Part shown: positions 10,301 through 18,303 of the stretch, one piece after another
Layout: each line of letters starts with the position of its first letter
Position numbering within the stretch: the stretch's first letter is position 1
The notes under the pieces: generated by a model
Told to the model about the DNA's origin: nothing
What the model saw: the letters and a program-made list of their open reading frames with translations, nothing else
Database searches by the model: none
Assembly: GCF_001571345.1 (NCBI RefSeq)
Contig: NZ_BCTP01000009.1
Coordinates: 1-64,000, forward strand
Direction: 5' to 3'
Length of the DNA stretch: 64,000 bases
DNA from: Komagataeibacter xylinus NBRC 15237
GTDB lineage: Bacteria > Pseudomonadota > Alphaproteobacteria > Acetobacterales > Acetobacteraceae
Translations under genes and position numbers: made by a program

Positions 10301-10977
10301 TGCTGCCGGTCGTGGAAGGCCCGCTGGCCCGCCCGCTCGCCCCCAGCCGGCCCGATGACGTGGCCCTTGGCCCGCAGCCTGCCGTGCGCTCGCCGCTGGT
10401 CGCCGCCAGCACGGTGCGCGACCGGGCGGATGCCACGGCGCGGCGCGCCCACGCCCTGCAACGCGGGCAACTGGTGCATGCCCTGTTGCAGTACCTGCCC
10501 GACTGCGCGCGTGATGCACGGGCGGACCTGGCCCATGCCTGGCTGTCGCGCCCGGCGGCGGGGCTTGCGGCGGCGCTGCGTGATGAACTGGTGGCGGAGG
10601 TGCTCGAAGTCATGGACAGGCCGGAGCTTGCGGCCCTGTTTGCCCCCGGCAGCCGCGTGGAGCAGCCGCTGGCCGGAATCGTGGGCGAGCAGGTGATCGT
10701 GGGGCAGGTGGACCGCATGGCGGTCAATGCCGATACGGTTACGGTATGCGACTTCAAGACCAACCGCCACCCGCCCGCCGATATTGGCCAGACCCCGGTG
10801 CTCTATTTGCGCCAGATGGCGGCCTACCGCGCCCTGCTGCACGGGGTCTATCCCGGCAGGCAGGTGGTGTGCGTGCTTGTCTGGACCGAAGGCGTGCGCG
10901 TTGACATCCTGCCTGCGGCGTTGCTCGATCATTATGCACCGGACAGGGTTGCCTTAAAGGGATCGGTACAGGCTTGA
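7387..10977 (+). CDS. addA: Double-strand break repair helicase AddA
   Basis: A 1196-residue UvrD-like helicase-nuclease subunit of AddAB. Walker A is SASAGSGKTK (about residues 35-44), motif Ia CLTFTKAAAAEM follows, and the Walker B box is LLLDEVQDTSPDQW. Later helicase motifs include AVGDYKQSIYSFQGADPEAF and VMTAHGAKGLQARLV, then LLYVALTRASDRLVVCG. The C-terminal RecB-type nuclease carries CDFKTNRHPP with QMAAYRALL. It starts within the addB stop (ATGA), so the two subunits are coupled for equimolar synthesis. trxA follows after about 80 bp. Confidence 0.95.
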   Translation: MNVAPPKAGTTMDAIGLANDSQAQASDPQASVFVSASAGSGKTKLLIDRLLRLMLPRDVPDRDGVPTRVAGSDPGRILCLTFTKAAAAEMSIRLQDRLGRWVMLPDDALDGELARLSVPVDDRTREVARELFARVLDLPGGMRIGTIHAFCQSLLRRFPIEAAISPHFTLIEETDARLAQRAAVEDVVGAGGPAVGLLAGQIGVGDFTALIARLQAHARRMLPVARQWVRDRASVEAALMRLLGISGRSVEEVLRQACATIPDEDALRDGLRFAAQEGSPTVRTQAETMLAWLGQDAAARAAQWPVWRKALLKNDGAPRQRGGLNAKLATLRPILVEQLLAEATRIIAIEQQMRAIAVFELTCALLSVAQPVLECYATRKSAQGMVDYDDLIDRTLELLRDPGAAWVLYKLDGGIDHLLLDEVQDTSPDQWAIAGGLTAEFFAGEGTHDDEGTPRTIFAVGDYKQSIYSFQGADPEAFRAWRQRFRQSAAAAEALWREPALTVSFRSTAPVLKLVDSVFANPAAARGVAEPDGTIPPHVTARPGQGGRVEIWPPVPVEEDGEAVSPWQAPSHNAGQSTAQQRLADTLAAWIAAELRRPPALGEASLAPGDVLILVPRRSAFARALIRALKTNDVPVATLVRTVLTDQLAVQDLMALCACLLLPQDDLTLACVLTSPIGGLDDESLMHLATGRDGKPLWAVLRARHAERPDWAAAWHILNTLFRQVDYATPYQILAEALGPLGGRTRLLARLGPEAVEPVDELLSAALRFEEAHAISLQGFLHWLNASDETVRHEPDASANMVRVMTAHGAKGLQARLVVLPDTIASPRSDTNILWKKDRQTGLDIPIWVPRRELATDLTAAMQEKIKQEAAEEYNRLLYVALTRASDRLVVCGWKPSRGVPDGCWYDLCHRGFEQAGAEARPFDLGWEGESLVLEEQRSVPAPMPRPQAPALDAEPVALPEWMGHAPLWRPVLPVVEGPLARPLAPSRPDDVALGPQPAVRSPLVAASTVRDRADATARRAHALQRGQLVHALLQYLPDCARDARADLAHAWLSRPAAGLAAALRDELVAEVLEVMDRPELAALFAPGSRVEQPLAGIVGEQVIVGQVDRMAVNADTVTVCDFKTNRHPPADIGQTPVLYLRQMAAYRALLHGVYPGRQVVCVLVWTEGVRVDILPAALLDHYAPDRVALKGSVQA

Positions 10978-11056
10978 CCGCGTGCCGGGTGATTGCCATG
11001 TCAGCAGGACGCACGCACCAAGGCGGCCGCGGCTGCCCTAAAGGGAGAATTAAGTG

Positions 11057-11386
11057 ATGAGCGAAAACACGATTGCGGTCAGCGACGACCAGTTCAAGAC
11101 CCTGGTTCTCGATGCTAAAGAGCCGGTTCTGGTTGATTTTTGGGCTGAATGGTGCGGCCCGTGCAAGATGATCGCGCCAGCACTTGAAGAACTCGGCGGC
11201 GAGTTCAAGGGCCGCCTGACGGTGGCCAAGGTTGATATCGACAACAACCTTCGCACCCCCAATGAATATGGCGTGCGCAGCATTCCCACCCTGGTCCTGT
11301 TCAAGGACGGCAAGCCCGTGGCCCAGCAGACCGGCGCCATGCCCAAGAGCCAGCTCAAGGCATGGGTTGAATCCAAGCTGGGCTGA
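11057..11386 (+). CDS. trxA: Thioredoxin
   Basis: A 109-residue thioredoxin with the active-site motif WCGPCK and a conserved cis-Pro in RSIPTLVLFKDG. It reduces disulfides in the cytoplasm and supplies electrons to enzymes such as ribonucleotide reductase and PAPS reductase. The ribosome site AGGGAGAA (11042-11049) fits the ATG at 11057 better than the GTG at 11054. The location after addA is the conserved alphaproteobacterial addB-addA-trxA order. A copy of the dispersed three-stem repeat starts about 10 nt after the stop and probably serves as its terminator. Confidence 0.95.
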   Translation: MSENTIAVSDDQFKTLVLDAKEPVLVDFWAEWCGPCKMIAPALEELGGEFKGRLTVAKVDIDNNLRTPNEYGVRSIPTLVLFKDGKPVAQQTGAMPKSQLKAWVESKLG

Positions 11387-11394
11387 TCATCAGT

Positions 11395-11479
11395 AAAAAA
11401 AGTTTTGGGTGCCGCCTTTTTTTCAAAAAGGCGGCATTCTTCTGAAGTTTTTTGAGAAAAGCTTCACCAAAAACTTTTA
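11395..11479. repeat. Dispersed three-stem repeat, copy 1
   Basis: Located between convergent trxA and hpnK. The order is outer arm, then a GCCGCC/GGCGGC stem with T/A runs, then a GAAG/CTTC stem, then the outer arm CCAAAAACTTTTA. One arm of the second stem carries a change that still pairs as a G-U wobble. The AT runs flanking each stem make it a plausible two-way terminator. Confidence 0.85.
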
Positions 11480-11489
11480 TTCTGTCTGT

Positions 11490-12344
11490 TCAGCGCCCAC
11501 AGGCGACATCGGTCCATGTGGTGGGCATGGCCCCCGCATGGGCCAGCCCGGAGCGGAAGCCCGGCGCACACAGCGTGCGGAACTCGGCCTCATGCTCGTA
11601 AGTCGGCATGAGGCGCTGCAACAGCCTGTTCTTGGCCGTGGCCGGATGGAAATAGATTTCCGACAGGCCATCAGGCAGGTGGGCGGCCAGCGCCGAAACG
11701 CGCTCGGTGGTCATGTGCCCGCTCCAGGCCAGGCCAAAGCACCAGTCATTCGTCACCAGCCCGGCCTTGTGTGCCTGATGGCGCAAAAGCCCGGTCCAGC
11801 GCCGCAGGGCGGCATCGCCCAGCGTATCGGCATAGGTGCCGGCCGCGCGGAGTGGCTCGGGTGGCTCAAGTGGCACGCGCACGGCGCGCAGGCCGTGGCG
11901 CAGGCCGCTTTCAATCAGGTAGCGCCCCACGGTGGGGTGCAAGTGCATGTGCTTGTGCGCGTTGGCATGGTCCAGCGCCAGCCCCGTGGCGGCAAAGGCG
12001 CGGAACTGCGCCTCGATCTCGGCGGCAAGTTCACGGCGCACCGCAGGGCGGAAGAAATACTCAACCCCCAGCTTGAGCTGGTCGGAGGGGAATTGTCCAT
12101 CCTGCGGCACCAGCAGCGGAATATCGGCAGGCGGCAGGGTGGCCGGGCCTTCAATGGCCACAAGATGCAGCCCCACCCGGAGGTCAGGCAGTTTTTTGGC
12201 CCGGCGCACAGCATCGGCGGCGGCAGGGCCGGAGACCATCAGGCTTGCGGTTGACAGCAACCCATCCCGGTGGGCGATCTCGATGGCCTCGTTGACTTCT
12301 TCCGACAGGCCGAAATCATCGGCGGATATGATGACGCGCTTCAT
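11490..12344 (-). CDS. hpnK: Hopanoid deacetylase HpnK (ChbG/YdjC family)
   Basis: A 284-residue carbohydrate deacetylase. In Burkholderia, HpnK removes the acetyl group from the N-acetylglucosaminyl-bacteriohopanetetrol made by HpnI, giving glucosaminyl-BHT. The metal-binding pair is in ISADDFGLSEEVNEAI near the N-terminus, with GLHL and HANAHKHMHLHP supplying further His ligands. It is the last gene of the minus-strand hopanoid run. A hairpin terminator lies between it and hpnJ, so it may be partly uncoupled from the upstream genes or have its own promoter. A three-stem repeat follows its stop. Confidence 0.9.
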   Translation of the reverse strand: MKRVIISADDFGLSEEVNEAIEIAHRDGLLSTASLMVSGPAAADAVRRAKKLPDLRVGLHLVAIEGPATLPPADIPLLVPQDGQFPSDQLKLGVEYFFRPAVRRELAAEIEAQFRAFAATGLALDHANAHKHMHLHPTVGRYLIESGLRHGLRAVRVPLEPPEPLRAAGTYADTLGDAALRRWTGLLRHQAHKAGLVTNDWCFGLAWSGHMTTERVSALAAHLPDGLSEIYFHPATAKNRLLQRLMPTYEHEAEFRTLCAPGFRSGLAHAGAMPTTWTDVACGR

Positions 12345-12367
12345 GCTGGAAAACCGGGTGGCTTGAA

Positions 12368-12400
12368 AAAAGAAATGCCGGAACCCGAAGGTTCCGGCAT
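12368..12400 (-). terminator. UUCG-loop terminator after hpnJ
   Basis: On the minus strand an 11-bp perfect stem (12390-12400 with 12375-12385) closes on a TTCG tetraloop and is followed by TTC and then six T's. It lies 15 nt after the hpnJ stop and 30-56 nt before the hpnK start, so it should reduce hpnK readthrough. Confidence 0.8.
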
Positions 12401-12414
12401 GGATCGTGGCGTGA

Positions 12415-13839
12415 TCAGGCCGCGCGGCGTTCGCGCAGGAACTGGAAGAACTCCACCCCTTCGCGCAGGCGGCGCTTCATCATCTGCGGGCTGCGCACCA
12501 TCTCGTTCAGGATCGAGGCGATCTTGGGCGCGCGGAAGTAGAACTTCCGGTAGAATTCTTCCACGCTCTGGAAGATTTCGGTGTGCGACAGGTGCGGGTA
12601 GTGCAGCGGCGCGATCTGCACGCCGTTATCATCGATCAGCTCGGCATTCTTTTCATCCAGCCAGCCATTCTCGGTCGCCTGCTGGTGCAGGAACGTGCCG
12701 GGATAGGGCGCCGCCAGCGAGACCTGCAGCGTGTGCGGGTTGATCTCGGTTGCAAAGCGGATGGTTTCCTGAATGGTTTCCTTCGTCTCGCCGGGCAGGC
12801 CGAGGATGAAGGTGCCATGGATCTTGATGCCGAGTTCGTGGCAGTTCTTGGTGAACTCGCGCGCTGTCTCGACGCGCATGCCCTTCTTGATGTTGTGCAG
12901 GATCTGCTGGTTGCCGCTCTCGTAACCGACCAGCAGCAGGCGCAGGCCGTTGGCCTTGAGCACTTCCAGCGTCTTGCGGGGCACGTTCGCCTTGGCGTTG
13001 CACGACCAGGTCACGCCCAGCTTGCCCAGTTCCTTGGCAATGGCTTCGGCGCGCGGCAGGTCATCGGTGAAGGTGTCGTCGTCGAAGAAGAATTCCTTCA
13101 CCTGCGGGAAATACTGCTTCGCCAGGCGGATTTCGGCAGCCACGTGCTCGGGGCTGCGGGTGCGGTAGTGATGGCCACCCACGGTCTGCGGCCACAGGCA
13201 GAAGGTGCAGCGCGACTTGCAGCCACGGCCGGTATAGATCGAGATGTAGGGGTGCATCAGGTAACCGATGAAGTAATCTTCAATCTTCAGGTCACGCTTG
13301 TACACTTCGGTCACGAACGGCAGGCTGTCCATGTCCTCGATCATGGCGCGGTCGCGGTTGTGCACGATCTTGCCATCGGCGTCGCGCCAGGAGATGCCAT
13401 CGACATCCTTCCACTCGCGGCCTTCCGCCATTTCCTTGATGGTGAAGTCGAACTCGTTGCGGGCCACGAAGTCCACCGGCGGGGCGTTGAGCAGGCTCTC
13501 TTCGGGCTGCACCGCCACCTTGGCGCCAACCATGCCGATCTTGACCTTGGGGTTGGCATCCTTGAGCATCTGGGCCACGCGCACGTCCGATGCGAAGGAA
13601 GGCGTGGAGGTGTGCATGATGACGAGGTCGCGGTTGCGCACGTCTTCCAGGATCGGCTCCATGCCCATGCGGGCAGGCGGCGCGTCGATCAGGCGGCTGC
13701 CCTCGACCATGGCGGCGGGCTGCGCCAGCCAGGTCGGGTACCAGAACGACTTGATTTCCCGCTTGGCCTGATAGCGGGAACCGGCCCCACCGTCGAATCC
13801 GTCAAACGAAGGCGGCTGGAGAAACAGGGTTTTCATCAT
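12415..13839 (-). CDS. hpnJ: Hopanoid B12-binding radical SAM protein HpnJ
   Basis: A 474-residue radical SAM enzyme with an N-terminal cobalamin-binding-like region (about residues 1-170). The iron-sulfur motif is GRGCKSRCTFC, with Cys 207, 211 and 214 in C-x3-C-x2-C spacing. In the established pathway HpnJ converts glucosaminyl-bacteriohopanetetrol to the cyclitol ether by ring contraction. It lies between hpnI and hpnK, the standard arrangement. Two ATG codons in tandem mark the start; the first is used here. The product acts on membrane hopanoids in the cytoplasm or at the inner face of the membrane. Confidence 0.93.
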   Translation of the reverse strand: MMKTLFLQPPSFDGFDGGAGSRYQAKREIKSFWYPTWLAQPAAMVEGSRLIDAPPARMGMEPILEDVRNRDLVIMHTSTPSFASDVRVAQMLKDANPKVKIGMVGAKVAVQPEESLLNAPPVDFVARNEFDFTIKEMAEGREWKDVDGISWRDADGKIVHNRDRAMIEDMDSLPFVTEVYKRDLKIEDYFIGYLMHPYISIYTGRGCKSRCTFCLWPQTVGGHHYRTRSPEHVAAEIRLAKQYFPQVKEFFFDDDTFTDDLPRAEAIAKELGKLGVTWSCNAKANVPRKTLEVLKANGLRLLLVGYESGNQQILHNIKKGMRVETAREFTKNCHELGIKIHGTFILGLPGETKETIQETIRFATEINPHTLQVSLAAPYPGTFLHQQATENGWLDEKNAELIDDNGVQIAPLHYPHLSHTEIFQSVEEFYRKFYFRAPKIASILNEMVRSPQMMKRRLREGVEFFQFLRERRAA

Positions 13840-13942
13840 GCTACGCGTATCCTCGGGTTCTGGCGGGGAACGGGGTTCCCTTAATACCCGTTCTTATTGA
13901 CTACAGGGTGGTTTTTTAAACGGTCCGGCGGGCTGGCGGGGG

Positions 13943-15121
13943 TCAGTCACCGGGGGAGGCGGGTTGCGATCGTGGTGTCATGACCGAATGGGGCGTGACA
14001 TGCATTGTCTGCCCGCGCCAGGCAACCCTCGTGCCTGTAACGCTGCCCACCATGATCGCGGCTGAGATCCAGTCGCGCAGGGGGAGCAGCAGCAACGGCA
14101 GCAGGCTGCGCTGCGCCAGTGTCCGGTCAAGGATGAAGGAACATACGCCCCTCCATCCCCACGCACCAAGAAAGAAAAACCATGTCCACGCCGCATGGGG
14201 TGCCAGCAGCACCGCAACACTGGCCCAGAACAGGGGCAACTGGATGGCCGAGGCCGCATAGCCCGCCGGTTCCAGTGTTTTAACGGTGCGACCCCAGCGC
14301 AGTTCATGCGCCAGCACCTCACGCATCGAGGTTTCGCCCACGGTGGTCCATGTCATGCACGCGGCAATGGCAATGTCCTTGCCATGCTCGCGCACGTAGC
14401 GGCCAAGAATCGCATCATCGGCCACATGGGGCACAAGGGCTTCGAGCCCGCCAATGGCGTCGAGCATGGAGCGCCGCAGCGCCATGGTGGCGCCAAGGCA
14501 GTCCTGCCGCCCGAGGTAGCGCGACAGCATGACGCCGGGCAGGAAGTTGTGGTTGATCTGGCAGGCGGCAAGCAGGCGCGGCACGGTGTTCGAGGCAGGC
14601 AGCCCGGCATAGAGCGTGGTCACGAGCCCAACATTGTCGGGCACCATGGCGCCCACCACGTGGCGCAGGTAATCGGGTGCCACATGAATGTCCGAGTCGG
14701 AAATGACCAGCACATCATGCTTCACGCGCGTCATGATGTTGATCAGGTTGCCGATCTTGCGGTTCACGCCATGGAAGGTGGGGTCGATCACCAGTTCCAT
14801 CTGCACATCCGGATGGCGTTCCATCAGGCGGCGGACAATGGGAATGGCGGCATCATCCTCGGCCTGCACGCCAAAGACGATCTGCATCTGCGGATAGTCC
14901 TGGGTGCAGAAGCTTTCGAGGGCTTCCTCCAGCAGGGGTTCGTCGCCATGCAGCGGCTTGAGCACGGAGACCGGGGGCAGGTGTAATTCCCGGTCAACGC
15001 GTTTTTCCTGCCAGCGGAAACGCGAGACCAGAAAAGTGCCTACCGCTGCCTGCATGCACCCGGCGGCCGCGACAGTCGCAGCCAGTCCGGCGGGTGAAAC
15101 AAGAGCGTTGAAAACAGACAT
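13943..15121 (-). CDS. hpnI: Hopanoid glycosyltransferase HpnI
   Basis: A 392-residue membrane family-2 glycosyltransferase, like ceramide glucosyltransferase. HpnI transfers N-acetylglucosamine to bacteriohopanetetrol. An N-terminal membrane helix precedes VSVLKPLHGDEP. The metal-binding box is VISDSDIHV and the acceptor-site motif is ELRWGR. Two or three hydrophobic segments lie at the C-terminus. An in-frame ATG at 15154 also exists, but the ATG at 15121 has a purine-rich GGAAAA just upstream and gives the membrane helix near the N-terminus. It lies 62 nt after hpnM and 103 nt before hpnJ. Confidence 0.9.
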   Translation of the reverse strand: MSVFNALVSPAGLAATVAAAGCMQAAVGTFLVSRFRWQEKRVDRELHLPPVSVLKPLHGDEPLLEEALESFCTQDYPQMQIVFGVQAEDDAAIPIVRRLMERHPDVQMELVIDPTFHGVNRKIGNLINIMTRVKHDVLVISDSDIHVAPDYLRHVVGAMVPDNVGLVTTLYAGLPASNTVPRLLAACQINHNFLPGVMLSRYLGRQDCLGATMALRRSMLDAIGGLEALVPHVADDAILGRYVREHGKDIAIAACMTWTTVGETSMREVLAHELRWGRTVKTLEPAGYAASAIQLPLFWASVAVLLAPHAAWTWFFFLGAWGWRGVCSFILDRTLAQRSLLPLLLLPLRDWISAAIMVGSVTGTRVAWRGQTMHVTPHSVMTPRSQPASPGD

Positions 15122-15183
15122 TATTTTTCCGGCAAGGTCCCGCGCGTGAAACAAAATGAAAAAGACGACAGGGAAGGGTCAGG

Positions 15184-15846
15184 TTACTCTTCCGAGAAGG
15201 TCTTGATTTTCTTCTGTAACAGATTTGTCAGTTTTTGCACATTCCCGCCAGACAGGGCGGAACTGAAATCTGCACGCTGTGCCGCAACCTGGCTGATATG
15301 GGCATTGAGCAGCACGTCAACGATCTGCCAGCCTTTTGCACCCGAGCGCATCACGTAATTGATTTCGGTGCCGCTCGGATCATCGGATGAGCCGATATGT
15401 GTTATAACAATGCGGTCGTTACCCACCGGGGAGGGCGTGACGGAAGGGTCGATGGTGAAGCGCGCATCGCTGCCCGGCTTGAAGCTCGAGACATAGCGGG
15501 CAATGGTGAACTGGCGGAACGTGGTCAGAAGCTGCTGCTTCTGGTCATCGGGCAGGGCGGCGTAGCGCGGGCCGATGGAGGAGGCGAGCACGGCCTCCAT
15601 GTCATAGGCGCGGTCGATTGCCGGTGCCAGCATCTGCGAGCGCTGCTCGAACGTGCCGCTACCCTTGGCCTGCACGCGGTCGAGGGCAGCATACAGGGCC
15701 TTGATCGGCTCCTGCACCTGCGCGTCGGACGCGGCGGCAGCATGGGCTGCGGAAATGGGGAAGACGGCAGGGATGACCGGTGCCGCCATCAGGCCGGCGC
15801 ACAGCGCCAGTGCGGTGGTTTTCAGGGCATGTTTCATAATGTTCAT
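15184..15846 (-). CDS. hpnM: Hopanoid-associated MlaC/Ttg2D-like protein HpnM
   Basis: A 220-residue periplasmic protein of the toluene-tolerance Ttg2D/MlaC family. The first 37 or so residues form a signal peptide ending in AAHAAAA. The mature domain has the family pattern, with [26 protein letters not shown] and a C-terminal VVDVLLN-like segment (QIVDVLLN). MlaC proteins carry phospholipid across the periplasm; HpnM is thought to do the same for hopanoids or related lipids. Its ATG overlaps the dxs stop by 4 nt (ATGA), so the two are translationally coupled. The MCE operon at 56-60 kb has no MlaC of its own. Confidence 0.88.
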   Translation of the reverse strand: MNIMKHALKTTALALCAGLMAAPVIPAVFPISAAHAAAASDAQVQEPIKALYAALDRVQAKGSGTFEQRSQMLAPAIDRAYDMEAVLASSIGPRYAALPDDQKQQLLTTFRQFTIARYVSSFKPGSDARFTIDPSVTPSPVGNDRIVITHIGSSDDPSGTEINYVMRSGAKGWQIVDVLLNAHISQVAAQRADFSSALSGGNVQKLTNLLQKKIKTFSEE

Positions 15847-17858
15847 GATTTCGGTCCGTTTGCCGTCTTTAGCAAGGGCTGCGTCATGCTGATTCCGACA
15901 CCCAGCGCATCAAGGGCGGTATTGGTAATGGCCACCGCATCCAGCCCGGCCTCCTGGTACTGGGCCTCCTGGCTGTTATGGTCGATGAAGCGGTCGGGCA
16001 GGGTCATGGGGCGGAAGCGCACGCGGTCGAGCAGGCCGGTCTTGGCCAGATGCGTCATGACATAGGAGCCGAATCCGCCTACCGAACCTTCCTCGATGGT
16101 GATCAGCACGGCATGGTTGCGCGCAAGCTGCTCGATCAGCGCGGTGTCGAGCGGCTTGGCGAAGCGGGCATCGGCCACGGTGGGGGAAAGCCCCTGGGCG
16201 GCCAGCATGTCGGCAGCCTTCAGCGCATCGGCAAGCCTCGGCCCGAGCGAGAGGATGGCGATGCCACCCTGCTCGGGGCCGGACTGGCGCTGCATTTCAC
16301 GCACGATCCGCCCGCGCCCGATCTCGATGATCTGGCCCGCCGCCGGCAGCTCAAGCCCCAGCCCCGCGCCGCGCGGGTAGCGCAGGCCGAGCGGGCCTTC
16401 GTCAAACGCGATGGCGGTGGCGGTCATGTTCAGCAGTTCAAGCTCGTCGCTCGGCGCCATGAGCGTAATGCCCGGCAGGCAGCCCAGATAGGCAATGTCG
16501 AACGCACCGGCATGGGTCGCGCCATCAGCGCCAACCAGCCCGGCGCGGTCAATGGCGAAGCGCACCGGCAGTTTCTGCAGCACCACGTCATGCATCACCT
16601 GGTCATAGGCGCGCTGCAGGAAGGTGGAATAGATGGCGCAGAACGGGCGCAGCCCTTCGGTGGCCATGCCGGCGGCAAAGGTCACGGCATGCTGCTCGGC
16701 AATGCCCACGTCAAAGAAGCGGTCGGGATAGGCCTTGGCGAACTTGTCCAGACCCGTGCCGGACGGCATGGCGGCGGTGATCGTGACGATCTTGTCGTCA
16801 GTCGCGGCCTGGCGGACGAGTTCCTTGGCAAACACCGAGGTGTAGCTTGGCGGCCCGGACGGGCCCTTCTTCTGCTCGCCGGTGACGACATTGAACTTGG
16901 AGACGGCATGATACTTGTCACCCGCCGATTCGGCCGGGCTGTAGCCGTGGCCTTTTTCCGTGATGACATGCAGCAGCACGGGGCCGACATCCTCGGCATC
17001 GCGCAGGTTGCGCAGGATGTGGACAAGCTGGTTCATGTCATGCCCGTTGACGGGGCCGACATAATAGAAGCCGAGTTCCTCGAACAAAGTGCCGCCGGTC
17101 ATGATGCCACGCGCGTATTCATCGGCCTTCTTGGCCGTGCGCTCAAGGCGACCGGGCAGGCGCTTGGCCATCTTGGCGGCGAGTTCGCGCAGGCTCAGGA
17201 ACTTGCGCGAGGACATCAGCCGCGACAGGTAGCTTGACATGGCGCCCACGGGTGGGGCGATCGACATCTCGTTGTCGTTGAGCACCACGATCAGGCGCTC
17301 GGCGCCGGGGCCGCAATGCGACGCGTTGTTCATGGCTTCATACGCCATGCCCGCCGAGATCGAGCCATCGCCGATCACGGCAATCACATTGCGCTCGCGG
17401 TAGGAGGGGTCTTCCTCCGCGCGCAGGTGGTGGGCGACGGCCATGCCGAGGCCCGCCGAAATGGAGGTGGAGGAGTGCGCCGCGCCAAACGGGTCGTATT
17501 CGCTCTCGCTGCGGCGCGTGAAGCCCGAAAGGCCGCCCGGCTGGCGCAGGGTGCGGATGCGCTCGCGCCGCCCGGTCAGGATCTTGTGGGGGTAGGTCTG
17601 GTGGCCCACATCCCAGATCACGCGGTCGGCGGGCGTGTCGAACACGGCATGCAGCGCCACCGTGAGCTCAACCACGCCCAGGGATGCGCCAAGGTGGCCG
17701 CCGGTGGTGGACACGGTATCGATCGTTTCCGACCGCAGTTCCTCCGCAAGCTGCTTGAGCTGCTCGACCGAGAGGTTGCGCATGTCGTGCGGCCACTGCA
17801 CCCGGTCAAGCTGGGCGTAGCGCCCAAGGGTCGGAATCGCGGGTTTGGTCTGATCCAT
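15843..17858 (-). CDS. dxs: 1-deoxy-D-xylulose-5-phosphate synthase
   Basis: A 671-residue thiamine-diphosphate enzyme that condenses pyruvate and glyceraldehyde-3-phosphate, the first step of the MEP isoprenoid pathway. Visible motifs are [15 protein letters not shown] near the N-terminus, the ThDP/Mg box [15 protein letters not shown], and the transketolase pyrimidine domain [24 protein letters not shown]. Three in-frame ATGs (17897, 17873, 17858) are possible and none has a good ribosome site; 17858 is used because conserved sequence starts soon after. Coupling to hpnM suggests that isoprenoid precursor supply is co-expressed with hopanoid production. Confidence 0.93.
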   Translation of the reverse strand: MDQTKPAIPTLGRYAQLDRVQWPHDMRNLSVEQLKQLAEELRSETIDTVSTTGGHLGASLGVVELTVALHAVFDTPADRVIWDVGHQTYPHKILTGRRERIRTLRQPGGLSGFTRRSESEYDPFGAAHSSTSISAGLGMAVAHHLRAEEDPSYRERNVIAVIGDGSISAGMAYEAMNNASHCGPGAERLIVVLNDNEMSIAPPVGAMSSYLSRLMSSRKFLSLRELAAKMAKRLPGRLERTAKKADEYARGIMTGGTLFEELGFYYVGPVNGHDMNQLVHILRNLRDAEDVGPVLLHVITEKGHGYSPAESAGDKYHAVSKFNVVTGEQKKGPSGPPSYTSVFAKELVRQAATDDKIVTITAAMPSGTGLDKFAKAYPDRFFDVGIAEQHAVTFAAGMATEGLRPFCAIYSTFLQRAYDQVMHDVVLQKLPVRFAIDRAGLVGADGATHAGAFDIAYLGCLPGITLMAPSDELELLNMTATAIAFDEGPLGLRYPRGAGLGLELPAAGQIIEIGRGRIVREMQRQSGPEQGGIAILSLGPRLADALKAADMLAAQGLSPTVADARFAKPLDTALIEQLARNHAVLITIEEGSVGGFGSYVMTHLAKTGLLDRVRFRPMTLPDRFIDHNSQEAQYQEAGLDAVAITNTALDALGVGISMTQPLLKTANGPKS

Positions 17859-18303
17859 GATGTTCGCGTCCATTGTTCTGTGTCGGCCCTTGCCCATATG
17901 GGAGGAACCGACCCGGTTTTCGGTTAGGCCCCGCGCCCCGGAAAGGGGCCGGGCAGGGCTGCCCCGGCGGCGATGAATGGCGGCTCATGGCAAAAAGACC
18001 ATGGCGACCTTAGCGTAATCGCGATGTGTTACTCCGGTTAGGCGTGCAAATACAGTCTCTAATTCCCCGACTGTTGTTAATTGGCCACACTGAAGGCAAT
18101 AGCAATTGAATACAGGATGGTTTCTGTCCTATACCCTCGCGAAAGGCTTCATGTGTCGTACAAGTTCGCATTCTCGGCATGCTCTATGTGCACGGCTGAG
18201 TGATGTTGGGCTTGTTTTCTTGTAGGTGGATGTGTCCATAGTCCGACCTACCAGACTTGAAATATGAGACCGGCGGTTGGGCCGGTGCAGGAGCAGAGGT
18301 TTC
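17859..18303. other. Divergent intergenic region between dxs and hpnH
   Basis: About 445 bp between divergent starts, with lower GC in the half nearest hpnH. It should hold the promoters of both hopanoid transcription units. No convincing small gene is seen. One candidate plus-strand promoter is listed separately. Confidence 0.6.
18106..18135 (+). promoter_or_regulatory. Candidate hpnH promoter
   Basis: TTGAAT at 18106-18111 and TATACC at 18130-18135 are separated by 18 bp, resembling a sigma-70 promoter. The position is about 170 bp before the hpnH start. This is a pattern match only. Confidence 0.35.

Noticed and set aside
7330-10932. A 1200-codon open frame antisense to addA
   Set aside because: It mirrors addA codon by codon in a GC-rich gene, has repetitive His/Arg/Gly/Gln composition and no family motif. 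The sense strand carries complete helicase and nuclease motifs.
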